DNA of 64,000 nt from Echinicola soli (GTDB lineage: Bacteria; Bacteroidota; Bacteroidia; Cytophagales; Cyclobacteriaceae). Position numbers and translations under genes: made by a program. The stretch covers positions 501,501-565,500 of the forward strand of contig NZ_CP041253.1 in NCBI RefSeq assembly GCF_006575665.1. Reading direction: 5' to 3'. A model generated the notes under the pieces. The model ran no database searches and was not told the DNA's origin. It worked only from the letters and a program-made list of their open reading frames with translations. Positions 18,409-26,291 of the stretch are shown here, one piece after another. Positions within the stretch are counted from its first letter, which is position 1; each line of letters opens with the position of its first letter.

Positions 18409-18483
18409 TGGGAATTGAGGGATTCGAACCCCCGACCCTCTGCTTGTAAGGCAGATGCTCTGAACCAACTGAGCTAAATTCCC
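18409..18483 (-). tRNA. tRNA-Val (UAC), unit 5 of the array
   Basis: This is a full cloverleaf on the minus strand. The acceptor arm GGGAATT pairs with AATTCCC, the D-arm is GCTC...GAGC, the anticodon loop CTTACAA gives anticodon TAC (valine), and the T-arm contains GGTTCGAATCC. The discriminator is A and CCA is not encoded. It is identical in its core to the copy at 18899-18973. Confidence 0.93.
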
Positions 18484-18529
18484 AATATATCAATCCAATT
18501 CTTGTTTTAGGTCTTTACCAAAATTACTG

Positions 18530-18606
18530 TGGAAATTGAAGGATTCGAACTCCCGACCACTCCCGATGTAGATCGGGATGCCACGAACCAACTGAGCTAA
18601 ATTCCC
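18530..18606 (-). pseudogene. tRNA-Val-like unit 4 with replaced anticodon arm
   Basis: Acceptor strand, D-loop and T-arm match the adjacent tRNA-Val. The anticodon arm is replaced by the palindrome CCCGATGTAGATCGGG (+ strand) with flanking changes, giving a 6-base loop TCTACA and a weakened D-stem. The 5' acceptor is intact but pairs with a mutated 3' strand (GGAAATT). It is probably not a normal tRNA. Confidence 0.7.
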
Positions 18607-18652
18607 AATATATCAATCCAATTCCTGTTTCCAGTCTTTACCAAAATCACTG

Positions 18653-18729
18653 TGGAAATTGAAGGATTCGAACCCCCGACCACTCCCGATGTAGATCGGG
18701 ATGCCGCGAACCAACTGAGCTAAATTCCC
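18653..18729 (-). pseudogene. tRNA-Val-like unit 3 with replaced anticodon arm
   Basis: It has the same structure as the unit at 18530-18606, including the CCCGATGTAGATCGGG hairpin and mutated 3' acceptor strand. It has small private differences (GCCGCG instead of GCCACG, and an intact T-stem ACCCCC). The 46-bp spacer after it is shared with the other units. Confidence 0.7.
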
Positions 18730-18775
18730 AATATATCAATCCAATTCCTGTTTTAGGTCTTTACCAAAATTACTG

Positions 18776-18852
18776 TGGAAATTGAGGGATTCGAACTCCC
18801 GACCACTCCCGATGTAAATCGGGATGCCACGAACCAACTGAGCTAAATTCCC
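18776..18852 (-). pseudogene. tRNA-Val-like unit 2 with replaced anticodon arm
   Basis: Third full-length variant copy. Its hairpin carries one change (GATGTAAATC), which leaves one mismatch in the stem. Acceptor, D-loop and T-loop regions again match the neighbouring tRNA-Val genes. Confidence 0.7.
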
Positions 18853-18898
18853 AATATATCAATCCAATTCTTGTTTTCAGTCTTTACCAAAACTACTG

Positions 18899-18973
18899 TG
18901 GGAATTGAGGGATTCGAACCCCCGACCCTCTGCTTGTAAGGCAGATGCTCTGAACCAACTGAGCTAAATTCCC
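18899..18973 (-). tRNA. tRNA-Val (UAC), unit 1 of the array
   Basis: This is a complete cloverleaf with GGGAATT/AATTCCC acceptor, anticodon loop CTTACAA (TAC) and canonical T-loop TTCGAAT. It is first in transcription order of a five-unit array with a period of 121-123 bp. CCA is not encoded. Confidence 0.93.
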
Positions 18974-19127
18974 TTTGTTCACCGACCATTTGTCGTTGAA
19001 TTGGATTGCAAAGGTATGCGCTTTTTTTATTGCAGCAAATAATAATTTAAAAAAAATATCAGTCAGTCAGTAACTGGCTGATATTCTGAAACAAAAGTTA
19101 TTGAAGTGATAATTGTTAAACCCGGAT

Positions 19128-20526
19128 TATCAATGTCGTTTAGTTAAGGTTTATAAGTTATAAAATTGCTGGGTCTAGCGCTATACCTTTTTATTCTTGG
19201 AACTGACCTGTTGGGCCGCACTATTTCAAGCTGAAGCAATAGTTTGAAAGCGTAATCGGATATTTTTCCGATGATTTTGTCGATCCCTTTGTTCAGTTGA
19301 TCAAGTATAGGTTTGGTTTTACGATAAGCCTGGGTTCTGTTGATCTGATAAGTATTTTTCCGTTTTTTGTTACAGTAGTCACCCCCTTTTTTGGTAAGTG
19401 TTTTACTGAGGATGTTGCTCAAGTTGGCCCTGAGAATGATGCTGTTAAAATCTTGGAGAACGGCCCTGGCCGTCTTTCCGCTCAGGTTTTCAAGTTCCGC
19501 CCTGGTTTTCAGTAGTTTGAACGACTCTTCAACAGGCCATCTTTTCCTATAAAGCTCACGGATTTCCCTGACAGGGTACTTTTTATGGTCAACCAGGTTG
19601 GTTACCAATATATGGTCTTCTCCTGATTCAATCGGTACCCGTACCAGTCTTAATTTGAGTGCCTCAGTAGAAATATTCCTTTCCTTACACCTGTATATGG
19701 CCTCTTTGGAAGGGGAGGCCTCTATTAACTGCTGTTTTTGGGTAGATGCTAAAAATGCCTTTGCCTGTTTCCTCCTGTTTGCCTTTACCCTGATGACAAA
19801 AGATTTTTGTTGCTGAACCAATGAGGACATGAGCCAAAAGGCCGCATAGGCCCGATCCCTTATAAGCAGGTCTCCCTGCCCCAGACAGGGAAGGTGACTT
19901 TCACAGAGAGAAAGTTCACTTGTCCTGTAATGCTTGATTTTGGCATCTATGCTGATTTGATTGAGTACATCGTAGGCTTGGGAAACACGGGCCAGGACTA
20001 CTTTTCTGCCGTTTTCAGTCCGGGTTTCGAACTGGCCAAAACCTTTTGCCAGTTCTTTACTGTAAGGAAGCTGCAGAGTACTGCCGTCAATACCTATAAG
20101 CCGAAAACCTTTCCATCTACGGACATGGCTGGCTTTATTATAATAAAAAGAACATTGTTTTCCATTCAGCCAGGTAAACACCTTGGGGTTTAGTTTGGAT
20201 CGCTGCTGACTGAAAGCTCCTTTGGAACAGCTGACCAATTTATCCGAAAAAAAATCATCCAGCTCTTGCTGAACACTGGATTTACCTAAACCTAACATAA
20301 AGTAGATAAGATCAGTAAACCCCAAACACCGCTGGCGAACAAATGCTTTGTTAGTCGTACGGAACCTGTCTCGTGTCAATCCATTTTCTATATTGTTTTT
20401 TAATAGTTTTAAAAAGTCCTCCGAAAAGGAAAAGGACTTTCTCGTTGTCAGATTTCTTTCAAAAAAACTACGCTCCCTTTGCTTACCCAAAAATTAAAAA
20501 AAATCCTTAACTAAACGACATTGATA
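19128..20526 (-). mobile_element. IS4-family insertion sequence
   Basis: A complete element bounded by perfect 22-bp inverted repeats (TATCAATGTCGTTTAGTTAAGG at 19128-19149 and its complement at 20505-20526 as written on the + strand; the outermost 3 bases may be chance). It contains one transposase gene. I could not identify a clear target-site duplication. It lies between the tRNA-Val array and the aldehyde dehydrogenase gene. Confidence 0.88.
19144..20490 (-). CDS. IS4-family transposase
   Basis: This 448-residue DDE transposase appears intact. The first catalytic Asp135 is in IGIDGSTLQLP, the second Asp212 in LLIRDRAYA, and the Glu is in the IS4 signature Y-(2)-R-(3)-E-(6)-K (Tyr314, Arg317, Glu321, Lys328). 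The N-terminal 100 residues form the DNA-binding helical domain usual for this family. It reaches within a few bases of the left inverted repeat. Because the frame is uninterrupted and the ends are perfect, the element may still be active. Confidence 0.95.
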   Translation of the reverse strand: MGKQRERSFFERNLTTRKSFSFSEDFLKLLKNNIENGLTRDRFRTTNKAFVRQRCLGFTDLIYFMLGLGKSSVQQELDDFFSDKLVSCSKGAFSQQRSKLNPKVFTWLNGKQCSFYYNKASHVRRWKGFRLIGIDGSTLQLPYSKELAKGFGQFETRTENGRKVVLARVSQAYDVLNQISIDAKIKHYRTSELSLCESHLPCLGQGDLLIRDRAYAAFWLMSSLVQQQKSFVIRVKANRRKQAKAFLASTQKQQLIEASPSKEAIYRCKERNISTEALKLRLVRVPIESGEDHILVTNLVDHKKYPVREIRELYRKRWPVEESFKLLKTRAELENLSGKTARAVLQDFNSIILRANLSNILSKTLTKKGGDYCNKKRKNTYQINRTQAYRKTKPILDQLNKGIDKIIGKISDYAFKLLLQLEIVRPNRSVPRIKRYSARPSNFITYKP

Positions 20527-20533
20527 TTTCAGG

Positions 20534-22078
20534 TTAAATATCAAATTTTATACCCTGGGCCAAAGGAAGTTCAGTGCTGTAATTAATGGTATTTGTTTGT
20601 CGTCTCATGTAAGCTTTCCAGGCATCTGAACCAGACTCTCTGCCTCCACCAGTTTCTTTTTCCCCTCCAAAAGCACCTCCAATTTCAGCACCGGATGTTC
20701 CAATATTGACATTGGAGATTCCACAGTCTGAGCCTTCACTGGAAAGATAGCGTTCTGCCTCGCGCATGTTGGTCGTCATAATTGCAGAAGAAAGTCCTTG
20801 GGGAACGTTGTTTTGCATAGCAATGGCTTCTTCAAATTCCTGGTACTTGACCAAATACAAGATCGGCCCAAAAGTCTCCTTTTGGACAATTTGAAAATGG
20901 TTTTCTGCTTCAAAGACACTTGGCGTCACATAGCATCCCGAGGAATAATCTTCCCCTTCCAGAAGACCTCCAGCTACCAATTCCGTTCCACCTTCTGCTT
21001 TCACCCTTTCAATGGCAGTAAGGTAGTTTTGAACGGCAGCAGTGTCAATCAACGGCCCAATGATGTTTTTCTCATCCAATGGATTTCCGATCGTAAGTTT
21101 AGCATATGCAGCAACTAACCTATCTTTCACTTCTTCGAATACGGATTCATGGATGATGAGCCTCCGCGTACTAGTACATCGTTGCCCAGCTGTCCCCACA
21201 GCTCCAAAGAGCGCACCGCGGATCGCTATATCCAAATCGGCATTTTCAGTGATGATAATGGCATTATTACCGCCAAGTTCCAAGAGCACCTTTCCTAATC
21301 TACCTCCAACAGTCTCCCCTACTGCTTTGCCCATATTCGTGGACCCAGTGGCTGAGATAAGTGCTACCCTGGGATCTTGTGTCAGAAAAGCCCCCACCGT
21401 GGCACCTCCAGTAAGCATAGAAGTGATTCCTTCAGGATAGCCATTTTTCTTGAAAACCTCCGCCGCCAAAACCTGACAGGCCAAAGAGGTCAATGGCGTT
21501 TTTTCAGAGGGTTTCCACACACATACATCACCACATACCCAAGCGATCATCGTATTCCAGGACCAAACAGCCACTGGAAAGTTAAATGCTGAAATTACTC
21601 CTACAATTCCCAATGGATGCCACTGCTCGTACATTCGGTGACCTGGTCGTTCAGAGTGCATGGTAAGTCCATAAAGCTGGCGCGAAAGGCCTACTGCAAA
21701 ATCACAGATATCAATCATCTCCTGTACTTCACCGAGCCCCTCCTGGTAGGATTTGCCCATTTCGTAGGATACCAGTTTGCCCAACAAATCCTTTTTGTTC
21801 CGGAGTTCTATTCCAATCTGGCGTACCACTTCACCGCGCTGTGGAGCAGGTACATTCCGCCAAACCTTGAAGGCTTTTCCGGCTTTTTCAATCACTTTCT
21901 CATAGGACTCGCGCGTGGTCATCTGAATCTTTCCTATCTCCTTACCATCCACAGGAGAGTGACTGCTGAGCCATTCCCCTTTGAGATCTATATATTCCAC
22001 TCCTGTCCAAGTACCCTTGTTTACTTCGTTGAGTCCAAGGTCTTGAAGAAGGGTTTTCGTGTCAAACGTACCTACCAT
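20534..22078 (-). CDS. ALDH7-type aldehyde dehydrogenase (probable alpha-aminoadipic semialdehyde dehydrogenase)
   Basis: This 514-residue cytoplasmic NAD(P)-dependent aldehyde dehydrogenase has ALDH7 features: the N-terminal GVEYIDLKGEWLSSHSPVDG segment, FNFPVAVWSWN, the catalytic Glu in LLELGGNNA (about 265) and the nucleophile Cys about 300 in GQRCTSTRR. ALDH7 enzymes oxidise alpha-aminoadipic semialdehyde (piperideine-6-carboxylate) in lysine degradation; related members accept other aldehydes. Length is typical, and the frame is intact although the IS4 element ends only 8 bp after its stop. Lysine catabolism is inferred from the family, since no other pathway gene is nearby. Confidence 0.88.
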   Translation of the reverse strand: MVGTFDTKTLLQDLGLNEVNKGTWTGVEYIDLKGEWLSSHSPVDGKEIGKIQMTTRESYEKVIEKAGKAFKVWRNVPAPQRGEVVRQIGIELRNKKDLLGKLVSYEMGKSYQEGLGEVQEMIDICDFAVGLSRQLYGLTMHSERPGHRMYEQWHPLGIVGVISAFNFPVAVWSWNTMIAWVCGDVCVWKPSEKTPLTSLACQVLAAEVFKKNGYPEGITSMLTGGATVGAFLTQDPRVALISATGSTNMGKAVGETVGGRLGKVLLELGGNNAIIITENADLDIAIRGALFGAVGTAGQRCTSTRRLIIHESVFEEVKDRLVAAYAKLTIGNPLDEKNIIGPLIDTAAVQNYLTAIERVKAEGGTELVAGGLLEGEDYSSGCYVTPSVFEAENHFQIVQKETFGPILYLVKYQEFEEAIAMQNNVPQGLSSAIMTTNMREAERYLSSEGSDCGISNVNIGTSGAEIGGAFGGEKETGGGRESGSDAWKAYMRRQTNTINYSTELPLAQGIKFDI

Positions 22079-22206
22079 GATAAATTTTATTTAAGCTAGT
22101 TTGTGTTTATTCTGTGTCTGCCCCCTTCCGAGGAAAAGGGATGAGAAGTTATTCATTAATTTGAAGAAATTAAAGGGAGTACCTCATTTATACATTTCAC
22201 AAGTAA

Positions 22207-22542
22207 ATTATCTTAAACCCAGACTTTCTCAACAACCGCCCATTTGCTGTTTGGGGCGATAAGGAGGTATTTAGTTTCGGGGTTCCCATCACTGGAGTAT
22301 GGTGTGAATATAGCTTGGAACAGCAGGAATTGGTCTTGCCCCCAGGAGGGTCAATAATACTGAACACACCTTGGTTGTTAGACCAGAAAATCACGCCTAC
22401 CTATCCACTTTGCAAGAGTGAATCCAACCCTATAATCCCTCCTGGAAAATACTTATCGATGGTGGACTTGGGTTTTTCAATCGTAAATGACCAAAGCACC
22501 AAGACCTTGGATGGGCCACAACTAACTGTCCGGTCACTATAG
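22207..22542 (+). pseudogene. Protein-like open frame without a start codon, probable gene remnant
   Basis: The 22079-22630 gap holds an open frame of 111 codons that begins after a TAA at 22204 and has no ATG or GTG near its start; only an internal TTG at 22315 is available. The translation looks like a real beta-sandwich protein: FAVWGDKEVFSFGVPITGVW, LVLPPGGSIILNTPW and the NPIIPPGKYLSMVDLGF stretch have the spacing of an Ig-like or proteinase-inhibitor-like fold. I do not recognise a family. It may be the 3' end of a gene whose 5' end was deleted, or it may be chance. Confidence 0.35.
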
Positions 22543-22630
22543 AGTAGTGACGCTGCGCAAAAGCAATGCTATACTGGCATACCTTTTGAATTGGCAAACA
22601 AAGCGCTACTGGTTTTTAAAATCGAACAAC

Positions 22631-23299
22631 ATGAAAAGATACCTCCTATTCCTCGCCGCTCTTTTGACACAACAGTTGGCTTATGGCCAACTTATCGAAC
22701 GTAACTTTTTCGGGGATCTGGAATACAGCTCCAGAAATGGCGAATACAAAGCCACCTTAGAAAAGGATGTTTTTGACGACCTGATTTATACCGACAATCA
22801 ACGAAATAAAGTCACCTTTGAAAAGGACTACCTCCACTGGGAATATGGTGATATGCTGGAAAACGAACGGGAAGAACGAATGTTCCTAATGGACCTGGTC
22901 CGCCAATACCGACGGGAATCCAATTACAAAGCAACTTATGAAATTGATGTTTTTGATAATTTAATCATCGAAGACAATAGGGACTATAAATTGGAAATAG
23001 GTGAGGACATTTTTGGCAATGTCACTAGGGAAGAGTCCATCAATGGAAGAAAAACATCCTTTACGAAAGAAAAAAATGGCGGTCTCGTATACGAATCTAA
23101 CAATGAAAATGCCTCCTTACGAAAGGATATTTTTGACCGCTGGATCTATGAAGACAGCCGGGAAAACAAATTGGAATTTGGTAAATCCACTTGGGATAGA
23201 CTGGTCAACAAATATGGTGACAACGAGGTCATTTTCAGTCAGCTCATGAATGAACTGCTGTTTTTCCGGGACACACCAAAAAGAAGAACCGGAAGATAA
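22631..23299 (+). CDS. Secreted protein with degenerate FDxxIYxDxxxNK repeats
   Basis: This 222-residue protein starts at 22631 (MKRYLLFLAALLTQQLAYGQ, a clear signal peptide); an upstream GTG-type extension of 28 codons is unlikely. The mature part is built of about eight imperfect 20-25-residue repeats: EKDVFDDLIYTDNQRNKVTF, then EIDVFDNLIIEDNRDYKLEI, EDIFGNVTREESINGRKTSF and KDIFDRWIYEDSRENKLEFG. Alternating charged and aromatic positions suggest a repetitive beta-hairpin or solenoid fold. I do not recognise a family. It has no Cys anchor, so it is periplasmic or secreted. The direct neighbours are on the same strand but functionally unrelated. Confidence 0.8.
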   Translation: MKRYLLFLAALLTQQLAYGQLIERNFFGDLEYSSRNGEYKATLEKDVFDDLIYTDNQRNKVTFEKDYLHWEYGDMLENEREERMFLMDLVRQYRRESNYKATYEIDVFDNLIIEDNRDYKLEIGEDIFGNVTREESINGRKTSFTKEKNGGLVYESNNENASLRKDIFDRWIYEDSRENKLEFGKSTWDRLVNKYGDNEVIFSQLMNELLFFRDTPKRRTGR

Positions 23300-23433
23300 G
23301 CGCATACATGTTCGTCTTGAAAATTTTTAAAGTTAAATATTTGTCCAATATTTGGATCAATAACGATCGACATTTGCTTCCCAAGGCCTTGTAGTTTTAG
23401 GCATTGGAAAAGTATATCTTGTTTCAGCTGCAC

Positions 23434-24228
23434 ATGAAAACACCAAACGAACTCCGTACTGTCAATGTAATGAGGTACATTTTGCCCCTTAGGGAAGGCG
23501 GCTCACTACCGGCCCTTGCCGAGGCGGATGATGGCTTTAATTACGTACTGAAATTCCGGGGCGCCGGCCAGCGGGAAAAAGCCCTCATTGCTGAACTTCT
23601 GGGTGGCGAGATCGCCAGGCTTTTGGGCTTTAAAGTACCCGAGTTGGTCTTTGCTGAACTCGATGTGGCATTTGGTCGATCGGAAGGAGATGAAGAAATT
23701 CAAGATTTGCTCAAAGGAAGCCAAGGGCTAAACCTGGCCCTCCACTTCTTATCCCATGCCATCAATTACGATCCCTTGGCCATGCCCGTAGACCCGCTAT
23801 TGGCCTCAAAAATAGTATGGCTGGACATGCTGATCACCAATGTGGACAGGACCTTTCGCAACACCAATATGCTGATGTGGAACCGTGAGTTGTGGCTCAT
23901 CGACCATGGGGCATCCTTTCTCTTTCACCACAGTTGGCACCATTGGGAGCGAAATGCCAAGGGCAACTTTCCTATCATCCAAAACCATGTCCTTCTGCCG
24001 CAAGCCAGCATGTTGGACGAGGCCAATGAAGCGCTTAAACCGCTCCTGACACCAGAAATATTCAAGCAGATCGTCTCGCTTGTACCCAAAAACTGGCTGC
24101 TTGCAGGAGGAGAGAGCGAAGATCCCTCGGAGCTGGCCGGTGTTTACGAAGGTTTTCTAAGCCTTCGACATGCCCACGCAGATCAATTTACCAAAGAAGC
24201 CAACCATGCAAGGAAAACACTTATATGA
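23434..24228 (+). CDS. HipA-like kinase family protein
   Basis: This 264-residue protein starts at 23434 (MKTPNELRTVNVMRYILP); the ORF extends 10 codons upstream to a TTG that is unlikely to be used. It resembles the stand-alone HipA-like kinase domain (PF20613 type). Features are a nucleotide-binding lysine in NYVLKFRG, a catalytic-loop-like DMLITNVDRTFRNTNML (Asp about 139, Asn about 144), and a metal-binding LIDHGASF (Asp about 157). It lacks the HipA N-terminal subdomain and has no HipB antitoxin beside it, so a classical persister toxin role should not be assumed. It overlaps the DUF3037 gene by 23 bp. The two genes commonly travel together. Confidence 0.85.
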   Translation: MKTPNELRTVNVMRYILPLREGGSLPALAEADDGFNYVLKFRGAGQREKALIAELLGGEIARLLGFKVPELVFAELDVAFGRSEGDEEIQDLLKGSQGLNLALHFLSHAINYDPLAMPVDPLLASKIVWLDMLITNVDRTFRNTNMLMWNRELWLIDHGASFLFHHSWHHWERNAKGNFPIIQNHVLLPQASMLDEANEALKPLLTPEIFKQIVSLVPKNWLLAGGESEDPSELAGVYEGFLSLRHAHADQFTKEANHARKTLI

Positions 24229-24583
24229 TTACGCCCTTATCAGGGTGGTCCCACGGGTGGAAAGAGAGGAATTTATAAATGTCGGAGTGATTATCTCCGG
24301 TACAAAAAGCGGTTTTTTACGTGGAAAACTTCACCTCGATCAGGCTAAGCTGCTCGCGCTGGACCCAGAGGCAGATGTACAAATGATCAAGGAGAACTTG
24401 GCTTCCTTTGAAAAAATATGTAATGGAAGCCAAGGGCCAATCGCCACCATGGACAAGGCTTCCCGCTTTCGATGGCTTACGGCCGTGCGAAGCTCGGTCA
24501 TTCAAACCTCCCGTCCACACTCCGGCTTTAGTGATGATCTCGACAATACCTTAGAGCGCATATTTAAGGAGTATGTCCTTTGA
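24206..24583 (+). CDS. DUF3037 domain protein
   Basis: This 125-residue protein starts at the ATG at 24206 (MQGKHLYDYALIRVVPRVER), inside the last codons of the HipA-like gene. An ATG 12 codons earlier is possible but would deepen the overlap to 59 bp. DUF3037 features are the N-terminal YDYALIRVVPRVEREEFINVG block and the later TAVRSSVIQTSRPHSGF segment. The function is unknown. Tight overlap indicates translational coupling and probably joint function with the kinase. A terminator follows 43 bp after the stop. Confidence 0.87.
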   Translation: MQGKHLYDYALIRVVPRVEREEFINVGVIISGTKSGFLRGKLHLDQAKLLALDPEADVQMIKENLASFEKICNGSQGPIATMDKASRFRWLTAVRSSVIQTSRPHSGFSDDLDNTLERIFKEYVL

Positions 24584-24626
24584 TCTTCCCTTTACCAAAA
24601 TCATTTTGGTCAAAAATACAATAACA

Positions 24627-24662
24627 AAAAAGCCTTCAAAGTTCTTGCTCTGAAGGCTTTTT
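24627..24662 (+). terminator. Terminator after the HipA-like/DUF3037 pair
   Basis: AAAAAGCCTTCA and TGAAGGCTTTTT form a perfect 12-bp stem around a 12-base loop. It is placed between the converging DUF3037 and efflux genes and could serve both strands. The remaining 195 bases up to the efflux gene show nothing clear. Confidence 0.85.
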
Positions 24663-24857
24663 GTTTACGGTGGGCGTCTCCCATCCGATTTTAGCAGGTC
24701 AATAATGATGCATTTAACCAAGATTATGTATTAGGAATCGCAATAGTCTGTCTTCCCTAAATCCTTCGGAGAATGCCAGGGAAAGCTGATTTTGAAATAA
24801 TTTCAGGTCGCAACACTTGTGCGCCGCGGCGTAGAAAGGCTAATGCATATCCAGGGT

Positions 24858-26291
24858 TTAATTCCAGCCTCCACCGAGGGCTTGGTACATATTCACAAAG
24901 GCGTTCATTTGCTGCATTTTGGTCTCTACCAGGTCAAACTTGGACTCCAAGGCATCGCGCTGGGTCAACAGCACTTCCATGTAATCCGCCCTTGCTGATT
25001 TGAAGAGATCTCCCGCTATATTGATAGAGGTAGTCAGGACCTGCACTTCCTTTTCTTTCAGCCCATAACTTTTTTCCAAGTTCTTAATCTTGGCCAGTTG
25101 GTTGGCTACCTCCACGTAGGCATTCAGAATGGTTTTTTCATACTTATAAACAGCCTGAATCTGCTTGGAATTGGCACTTTTATACGTTGCCTTGATCTCA
25201 TTTCTGTTGATCAATGGCGCTGCCAAGTCCCCTGCCAATGAGTACAGCAAGGATTCCGGTGTCTTGATCAGGTAGGACGGATTGAATGCTTGAAAACCGA
25301 TTCCTGCAGAAATACCCAAAGACGGATAAAACCTTGCTTTGGCCACTTTTACATCCAGTTTGGCTGCGGCTAGCTCCATTTCGGCCTGACGAATATCCGG
25401 CCTGTTATCCAGCAACTGGGCGGGAAGCCCTGCTTGCACCTGCTTCGGCACCAAGTCTATAAAAGCCTCCGAATCCCGAAGGACAGGCTGCGGAAACCTT
25501 CCCACGAGGAAATTGATCTTATTCTCAGCCTCTGTAATTTCCTGCTGGATATCATATTGCAAGCTTTTGGTATGAAAAACCTCTGCTTCAAACTTCTTCA
25601 CAGCTAGCTCGGTTACCTTAGCAGCACTTTTCTGAAGATTGACAATCGCCAAGGCATCGCTTTGGATTTTAATATTTCTTTTCACGATGGCCAGCTGATT
25701 GTCCAATGCCAGGAGTTCATAGTAGGAATTGGCAATTTCGGCAATCAGGTTGGTCACCATGAAATTTTTTCCTTCTACCGAAGAAAGGTACCTGGTCACG
25801 GCAGCTCTTTTGGCATTGTGCAGCTTGCCCCAGATATCCGCTTCCCACGAAGCAAAGGCTCCAACCATAAAATCAGGCAGCGGCTCGGGCATTTTCCTTC
25901 CTGGCTCTATTTCCGTGGTCGCCTCACTGGCACCACGGCTAGTGTACCGGCCCACTTTATCCACGCCAGCACCCGCTCTGATGTCCACAGAAGGTAGGTA
26001 TTCCCCTTTTTTTACTTTGATTTCATTTTTGGACACGGCGATTTCCTGCAAGATAATGTTCAGCTCCTGGTTATTGCCCAGTGCTGTATCGATCAATGCA
26101 TTCAGGTAAGGGTCCGTAAAGAACTTTTGCCATGGCAGTCTCACCGTATTGGTAGCATCCGAAGAGCTGTCAAAGCTCTCCGGAACTGCCGTATTAGGCG
26201 TTTTTTCTACTACTGAGGGAGTCTTGCACGACGTCACGGCCAGTGAGATAATGGCCGCTCCCAGCGATATATATATTATTCTCTTAATCAT
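24858..26291 (-). CDS. Outer-membrane efflux lipoprotein (TolC/OprM/NodT family)
   Basis: This 477-residue lipoprotein forms the outer-membrane channel of a tripartite efflux pump. Lipobox LAVTSCKTPS (Cys about 22) anchors it. Two outer-membrane-efflux repeats are present: residues about 60-245 (LIDTALGNNQELNIILQEIA at the start) and about 270-470 (LLDNRPDIRQAEMELAAAKL at the start), each with long amphipathic helices. The gene overlaps the RND permease gene by 8 bp and is last in the operon (MFP, RND, OMF). The likely substrates are drugs, detergents or similar toxic compounds, but specificity cannot be read from sequence. Confidence 0.93.
   Translation of the reverse strand: MIKRIIYISLGAAIISLAVTSCKTPSVVEKTPNTAVPESFDSSSDATNTVRLPWQKFFTDPYLNALIDTALGNNQELNIILQEIAVSKNEIKVKKGEYLPSVDIRAGAGVDKVGRYTSRGASEATTEIEPGRKMPEPLPDFMVGAFASWEADIWGKLHNAKRAAVTRYLSSVEGKNFMVTNLIAEIANSYYELLALDNQLAIVKRNIKIQSDALAIVNLQKSAAKVTELAVKKFEAEVFHTKSLQYDIQQEITEAENKINFLVGRFPQPVLRDSEAFIDLVPKQVQAGLPAQLLDNRPDIRQAEMELAAAKLDVKVAKARFYPSLGISAGIGFQAFNPSYLIKTPESLLYSLAGDLAAPLINRNEIKATYKSANSKQIQAVYKYEKTILNAYVEVANQLAKIKNLEKSYGLKEKEVQVLTTSINIAGDLFKSARADYMEVLLTQRDALESKFDLVETKMQQMNAFVNMYQALGGGWN

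Noticed and set aside
18361..18468. N-terminal 36-codon extension of the GIY-YIG frame
   Set aside because: These codons are the tRNA-Val gene and its terminator read in frame; the ATG at 18360 begins the conserved domain.
18409..18973. tRNA array as CRISPR-like repeat/spacer structure
   Set aside because: The 122-bp period is explained by tRNA genes plus conserved, not variable, spacers.
19079..20532. Target-site duplication of the IS4 element (TGATATT phrases on both sides)
   Set aside because: The similar phrases are not directly adjacent to both inverted repeats, so they cannot be a simple duplication.
23434..24583. HipA-like/DUF3037 pair as a HipBA toxin-antitoxin system
   Set aside because: There is no HipB-like helix-turn-helix partner, and the kinase lacks the HipA N-terminal subdomain.
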